Part shown: positions 59,701 to 64,000 of the stretch, one piece after another
Layout: each line of letters opens with the position of its first letter
Position numbering within the stretch: the stretch's first letter is position 1
DNA from: Pelodera strongyloides
Lineage: Eukaryota > Nematoda > Chromadorea > Rhabditida > Rhabditidae
Length of the DNA stretch: 64,000 nucleotides
Assembly: GCA_036852015.1 (NCBI GenBank)
Contig: JAANDG010000152.1
Coordinates: 1 to 64,000, forward strand
Direction: 5' to 3'
Position numbers and translations under genes: made by a program
The notes under the pieces: model-generated
Databases searched by the model: none
Told to the model about the DNA's origin: nothing
What the model saw: the letters and a program-made list of their open reading frames with translations, nothing else

Positions 59701-62700
59701 TAACAAAAAAAGTATAAATTCCTACCGCAAAGGCGCACAGATGAACGAAAATGGAATGTTTCCGTGCACAGATAAACCCCGGTCCTCGCTGTATCTAAAA
59801 AAAAAAAAACTAAAAATATGTCACATTTAATTTCAAGGGTTGACGCCGACGCCGAAGGTGACGGGGTAAAAAAGAACACTGGCAAAGTAAACGTGCAAAA
59901 TAGGCAAGTGAAGATTGAAGAAGCTGAATTGCTGGATATACACCAAAAGAAAAAAACTCACGAACGAGAAACGCGTTTTTGAATTGTACTATTCTCGAGA
60001 AGATAAGCAAACGCGGCATCGGGCTGAGCTTGCTGGAATCGAATAATATAATAATTATTAGTATTATTATTAATAATAATAATTATTATTATTATATTAT
60101 TAATATAATAATAATAATAATAATCTGCTCCAGCTCCACCAATAATAAACATTGGCCCATCAAAAGTATACACGATATCTAACATGAATCAAACTCAAGA
60201 ACTGTAGTACAGTAGTACATCATTTAGTTAGGACATAGTTACTTTAAATACAACTTGCCGGGAACAAATAAGGACGAGCTCGACGGTGACTGGCGGGGAT
60301 ATTCGCATGACGCTGAGGCCTAAATAAGGAAAAACACATTTACGATTTATATGGTATGGACAAAAAAAACTGTAGCAGGTTGCTAGGTCGGCACACGAGG
60401 TTTCTCGTAATAATTTCACTCGAGACAAGAGCCGAACGTGCTTTTTTTTTGCTATGTTCGTGTCTTTGCTACCTAATGGGGTGCTACATATCTCAAAAAA
60501 AAAAAACGTTCGTGTCTGTCATTACTATGTACCGTATTTTTGCACGAAACCTGCACTTTGCCTGCACATTTATTATGAAAAATTTTCCAAAACACCGTAA
60601 CCGTAAATTTTCAGCATACACGGAAATCACATAAAATTAAAACCATAATCAAATCAAAGCATACCTATGAGGAGGAGGTGCCGGTGCGACATCATCGGCG
60701 ACCGGTTCCGCCGGTTCCTGTTTGACAATAATCACTGCTGCAAAACAATACAATATTATGAATGAAAATGAAGCAGTATGCACTCTGCCAACAAACTTAG
60801 AACATTTGGAAGGAGGGATATTTTGGAAGGAGGGAAAAAAGTTTCCTCAAGGTAAACAATGACAACTTCCATATAATACAAGTATGGAGAATGAATGGAT
60901 TACGAATGGTGGAACACACCAAAACACCAAAAAAACGTTGTCACTACATTACTATGCGTTTTAAACCTAAGCGCCTAAACCCAAAATAGTCTGCATATGC
61001 ATATAAAGCAATGCATTCGTTGCCCAAGTACTTCCACGTTTATCGCACATAAATAGTTGGGATTGAGCGCTTGCGACATACTTCACATTCTTCACAAAAC
61101 AAAACACCTTATAATCAAATTCTCAAGTTGATGATTATGTTAGAAATGAAAAAAAAAACACCTTTCTCCTTTGAAGGCGCTGGATTGGTGGGAGCGACGG
61201 TCTTCTGGTTCTAAAACGCACAAATATATACAAAGTTGCAAAAATTGCAAGAATTAGAAATTCCTAGGGACACAATAAACGTTGCGCACTATTTCCGAAA
61301 TCGGAGGTGAATCAGGACTCATTTGGGCAAAATCCAGAAACGTTTATAACAAAACAGTGCGTACTTTTATTTACCTTCTTATCACAAGACACAAAATTCA
61401 AAGAGCCTCCAAATGCATATACATACCTGTACAACGGAAGCAGGCTCCGGATTCGCTACACTTGTGCTATTAGCAGCCATGTTGGTGTTGGCGCTAATAT
61501 CGCCATCGGCCTGTGCGACATCAGCGCAGCGTGCCGGAGGCGTGGTGTTGGCGCTAATATCGCCATCGGCCTGTGCGACATCACCGCAGCGTGCCGGAGG
61601 CGCGTCAGCCTCAGTCGTCGATTTCTGTTCCGCTATAAACAACGTATTTGAAATCGCGAATACAAAAAATCATCGGCATGATATAAATAAAACGGGACGC
61701 CAAGATAACGCTCTCCTAACAGGCTGAAAATAAAAACAGAAATACAGAAACGAAATAAGCTCCAATATTAGGTCAAAAGATGCAATGGTTTTCTGTATCG
61801 CCCCACTTTTTAGTCAATGTATTACTAATAACTGTAAGAGGTACGAAATACTGCCAAACGGTAAGGGTCAGATAAACTATATTGAGTTACGAGTTACTTG
61901 TCAGATAAACTACGTTACGAGTTACCTTGGGCCTGAAGAGCATCATCCACTTGCTGGGGCATATCCACAGTCTCTGGCTCTGGCTGAACCTGCTCGCCCG
62001 ATTCCGACGAAGCAGCAGCAGCAGTCGATCTCGATGTACTCGCTGGCTCTGCAATATATTGATAATCATAAGGGGGAACAAACTGGGATACCTAAGGGAA
62101 AGGAAACACGTAAGTACAACTACTGTACTCAATTAACAAGCTAACAGTTCAACTACTGTACTGAGTTTAACAGTTCGACTACTGCTGCACTAAGCTTAAC
62201 AGTTCAACTACTGTACTGACAATTAACAAGTTTCACAGAACAGTTCAACTACTGTACTGACAATATCGAGCTACGAGTTACCTTGGACCTGAAGAGCGTC
62301 ATCTACTTCCTTGGGCATATCCACAGTCTCTGGCTCTGGCTGAATCTGCTCGACGGATGCAGCAGCAGCAGTCGAAGTACTCGCTGGCTCTGCAATAGAT
62401 TGAGGGGAACACTGGGATACTTATTGGAAAGAAAACAAGTAAAGAACTACGACTATGAACACTTTCATAAGCGGCGAACCAATGAGAAACCAGGGCATAA
62501 GTTTCGTGCATAAATGGAGGTGTCTGTTTAACAGTACCAATTCAACTACTGTACTGACAATTAACATGTTCACCACTCAAAATTAAATTACGTATAACTT
62601 TCGTAGCAAAACCAACTAGCCAACGCGTATTCGGTAGGTGCGCGCTTTACGCAGCACGCAGCCAATGACAAGTAACAAAACCAACCAAACAAACAAACAA

Positions 62701-63936
62701 TAATTTACCTCCTCCCACATCCTCTTTTTTCTCTTGTATCGGAGCTTGTACATTATCGGATTCGGCCACCTCCATATGTTCTCCGGGCTCAGCAAGCTCT
62801 TCTGTCTTTTTATGCTCCGTTTCAGGTCCACACATCACCTCGTCCTCTACCACTTCAGACTCCTCCGTTGGTCCAACGTCCTCTGTCTCCGGCTCTAGCA
62901 CTTGGGTACCACCACCTCCAGATTCTCCAGCGATATCCGGCAGGGTCTCCGTCTCAGTCTCAGCCATAGCGCTGACAGGTTCACAAACCATCGATTCCGC
63001 CTTGTCCTCCTCATCAGCAGAACTGGTTCCAATCTCCATTACAGTATCATCTGATGGTTGTGAATCAGGAAGAACAGCATCCGCGGGAGTCACGTCCTGG
63101 TCTTGCTGCGACGTACCAACTTCAGAATCGGCATCGGTTTCGACACCGTCGGTATCTCCATGTACCACCTCTTCCTCCACCAAATCAACATTCCCATCAG
63201 CAACAGCTCTCTCAACACCGTTCCCGGGAACATCTCCACGCTCATCCTGAGTGAAGCCCTGGAAATAAGAAAAGGGTAAGTTCACAGCAACGGGCGATCC
63301 ACCCACGCCCTAGCCACAAAAGAAACTAATCTACAAATAGCAGAGTCAAGCAATCGTATTTGTATAACTGATGTTTCAATACTACACATTACCACAAATA
63401 AATTAACTAGACGCGTTCTTCAAATAGCAAAGAGTCAAGCAATCGTTTTTGTACACCTGATGTTCAATACTACGCATTACCACACATAAATTAACTAGAT
63501 GCAGGTTCTAATCGCATCAGATTTTCAACTACCCCAGGCAGCTTGGTAATCCCAAGAAAATAAGAACATGCTTGCTACCTCCAACTTGTCCAAAGTCAGC
63601 TGTGCGCGAACAATCTGCTCTTGCACGAGCTCGGTTAGTCCTGAAAAACGAATCAAAATACAACTTTAAACAGCCAAATCAGTGCTTAAAATTACGAACC
63701 AGCCAACAACGCGAACAACCCCAAATACCCAAATTTACGCATCGAAAATATTCCCACATGGCCGCATCGCCATCGGACATTTCACACAAAAATCCCGTAA
63801 ATAACGAATAACGAACCGTCCTCCGAAGCGCAGAACACTAGGATACTTGGCTTCGAAGTAAGTTGTAGGTATTCCTTCAGGATAGTGATATTCTCCTCCT
63901 TCGTGAAAGTTGCGCTGCCATCGATGACATCGCTCA
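53748..63936 (-). CDS. Gene C: nuclear-type protein with serial AT-hook-like cores and SUMO-consensus motifs (5' end off window)
   Basis: Exons: 63936-63817, 63640-63579, 63258-62709, 62389-62282, 62048-61926, 61632-61427, 61210-61162, 60737-60665, 60319-60255, 59794-59726 (or 59794-59779), 59479-59333, 58273-58217, 57995-57907, 57543-57430, 57052-56924, 56660-56595, 56311-56219, 55879-55799, 55389-55315, 54850-54776, 54344-54237, then GAT-TAG at 53753-53748. Phases close except around 59726 and 57907, where donors are uncertain. The first visible part is globular-looking (K-E-E-N-I-T-I-L-K-E-Y-L-Q, then I-L-V-F-C-A-S-E-D). A 183-codon acidic Glu/Thr/Ser exon follows, then alternating basic and acidic low-complexity exons. 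Basic cores: GRGRK twice, GRPRK, GRNRKRK, RTRARKR, AKRSR. Motifs V-K-x-E: VKQEP, VKKEEP twice, VKKED, VKKE, VKEE. A chromatin or scaffold role is inferred. Confidence 0.8.
55315..55389 (-). CDS. Gene C canonical AT-hook exon
   Basis: Twenty-five codons starting R-S-V-G-R-P-R-K-S-T-T-G-A-V. G-R-P-R-K is the classical minor-groove AT-hook core. It is followed by a Thr/Ala run. Phase 0 at both ends (acceptor CTTGCAG, donor GTTCGT). Confidence 0.75.
56924..57543 (-). CDS. Gene C duplicated AT-hook plus SUMO-motif exon pair
   Basis: Exon 57543-57430 starts N-T-S-T-G-R-G-R-K-T-T-Q-R-A-G and ends with M-S-V-K-K-E-E-P-E-D-D. Exon 57052-56924 starts N-T-S-R-G-R-G-R-K-A-S-Q-G-A-G and contains L-V-K-K-E-D-S-A-D-E and V-K-K-E. 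Both are phase 0 at both ends and are plainly tandem copies. The second uses a GC donor (GAG|GCAAGC). The GRGRK core is a divergent AT-hook (canonical core GRP). V-K-K-E followed by acidic residues fits the negatively charged SUMO-acceptor consensus. Confidence 0.8.
57333..57401 (-). repeat. tRNA-like SINE head in a gene C intron
   Basis: The minus strand has GGCGCAGCGATTTAACGCG and GGTTCGATTCCTACACCGG, that is A-box-like and B-box tRNA segments, right after a C/G run. No paired acceptor stem can be made. Confidence 0.5.
58511..58682. mobile_element. TTAA palindrome, CGAAATACCGGCC family (well-preserved copy)
   Basis: It starts TTAAAGCGAAATACCGGCCG and ends CGGCCGGTATTTCGCTTTAA, with 35-bp near-perfect arms and a short AT-rich centre. 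It sits in a gene C intron. Diverged copy at 49-236. Confidence 0.88.
59011..59152. mobile_element. 142-bp MITE, TGGCCGTATGCACGAACG ends
   Basis: TGGCCGTATGCACGAACGCG at the left, and CGTGCATAAGGCCA at the right. The inner arms GGGAAGCTCCC and CCCTGGGAGGTTCCC pair loosely. Related to 47994-48194. In a gene C intron. Confidence 0.7.
60045..60124. repeat. (ATT/AAT)n microsatellite forming a hairpin
   Basis: Alternating AATAAT and ATTATT blocks that are self-complementary. They create Tyr/Ile/Asn-rich frames on both strands that are not genes. Confidence 0.9.
61926..62389 (-). CDS. Gene C duplicated E-P-A-S-T-S...E-T-V-D-M-P exons
   Basis: Exons 62389-62282 and 62048-61926 encode 36 and 41 residues with the same frame. 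They begin P-A-S-T-S, have an Ala run, then Q-P-E-P-E-T-V-D-M-P, and end V-D-D-A-L-Q. The flanking introns also share text (AACAGTTCAACTACTGTACT), so exon and intron were copied together. The next exon, 61632-61427, holds an internal 60-bp tandem repeat (P-P-A-R-C-x-D-V-A-Q-A-D-G-D twice). Confidence 0.85.
62709..63258 (-). CDS. Gene C large acidic exon
   Basis: The largest exon of the window (550 nt), between a TTATTTCCAG acceptor and a GTAAATT donor. It begins G-F-T-Q-D-E-R-G-D-V-P-G and is dominated by Glu, Asp, Thr, Ser and Val, with E-T-E-T-E and E-P-E-T-E-D motifs. It is probably disordered. It ends with K-K-E-D-V-G-G before the donor. Confidence 0.8.
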
Positions 63937-64000
63937 CTAAAATATATTGTGATAAACCTTAATCTTCCAAATTGGACAGATAGCTAACAATAAGCTAAAA

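Noticed and set aside
60045..60180. Tyr/Ile/Asn-rich frames on both strands
   Set aside because: Produced by the ATT/AAT microsatellite.
63002..63254. Plus-strand Ser/Pro-rich frames
   Set aside because: They are the antisense of the gene C acidic exon, whose minus frame has splice sites and phase-matched neighbours.

Overview
This 64 kb window is nuclear DNA of a multicellular animal. The genes are broken into many short exons, most of 60-130 bp, bounded by GT(A/G)AGT-like donors and T-rich ...TTTTCAG/TTTTTAG acceptors. There are no operons, Shine-Dalgarno sites or long prokaryotic reading frames. About half of the sequence is mobile-element debris. The acceptor style, long G/C homopolymers, RTE-type retroelements and dense TTAA-bounded palindromic elements all recall nematode genomes. 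I call it nematode-like, but sequence alone does not prove this.

Layout. (1) 1-12.2 kb, minus strand: gene A, a secreted or membrane protein with an N-terminal signal peptide followed by at least twenty small exons, most of which encode one cassette with a pair of cysteines. It runs off the left edge. (2) 12.4-16 kb: remnants of two different non-LTR retrotransposon endonucleases, one split by a hAT-like miniature element with a perfect 8-bp target duplication. (3) 19.5-21.5 kb, minus: the 3' exons of an unrecognised gene D and a coding-like segment upstream of it. (4) 21.7-33 kb: tRNA-derived SINEs, a Tc1/mariner-like foldback and nested TTAA palindromes. (5) 33-35 kb: a possible terminal exon of a small Cys-rich protein and a few isolated exon-like segments. 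(6) 35.2-37.9 kb: a 17-bp minisatellite, GC-rich foldbacks and a broken non-LTR ORF1-like gene. (7) 38.3-50.8 kb, plus: gene B, built on the same cysteine-pair plan as gene A. It ends in a transmembrane helix and, in the best splice model, an acidic plus Ala/Gln-rich tail. (8) 51-53.7 kb: little of note. (9) 53.7-64 kb, minus: gene C, with serial exons carrying basic AT-hook-like cores and SUMO-consensus motifs (V-K-x-E followed by acidic residues). It runs off the right edge.

Genes A and B look like divergently oriented members of one family of exon-per-cassette extracellular proteins, which I do not recognise. Gene C looks like a chromatin-associated, low-complexity nuclear protein. Exon models were made by hand. 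They are supported by splice consensus and by reading-phase agreement across nearly every junction. Places where the phase does not close are stated in the entries.
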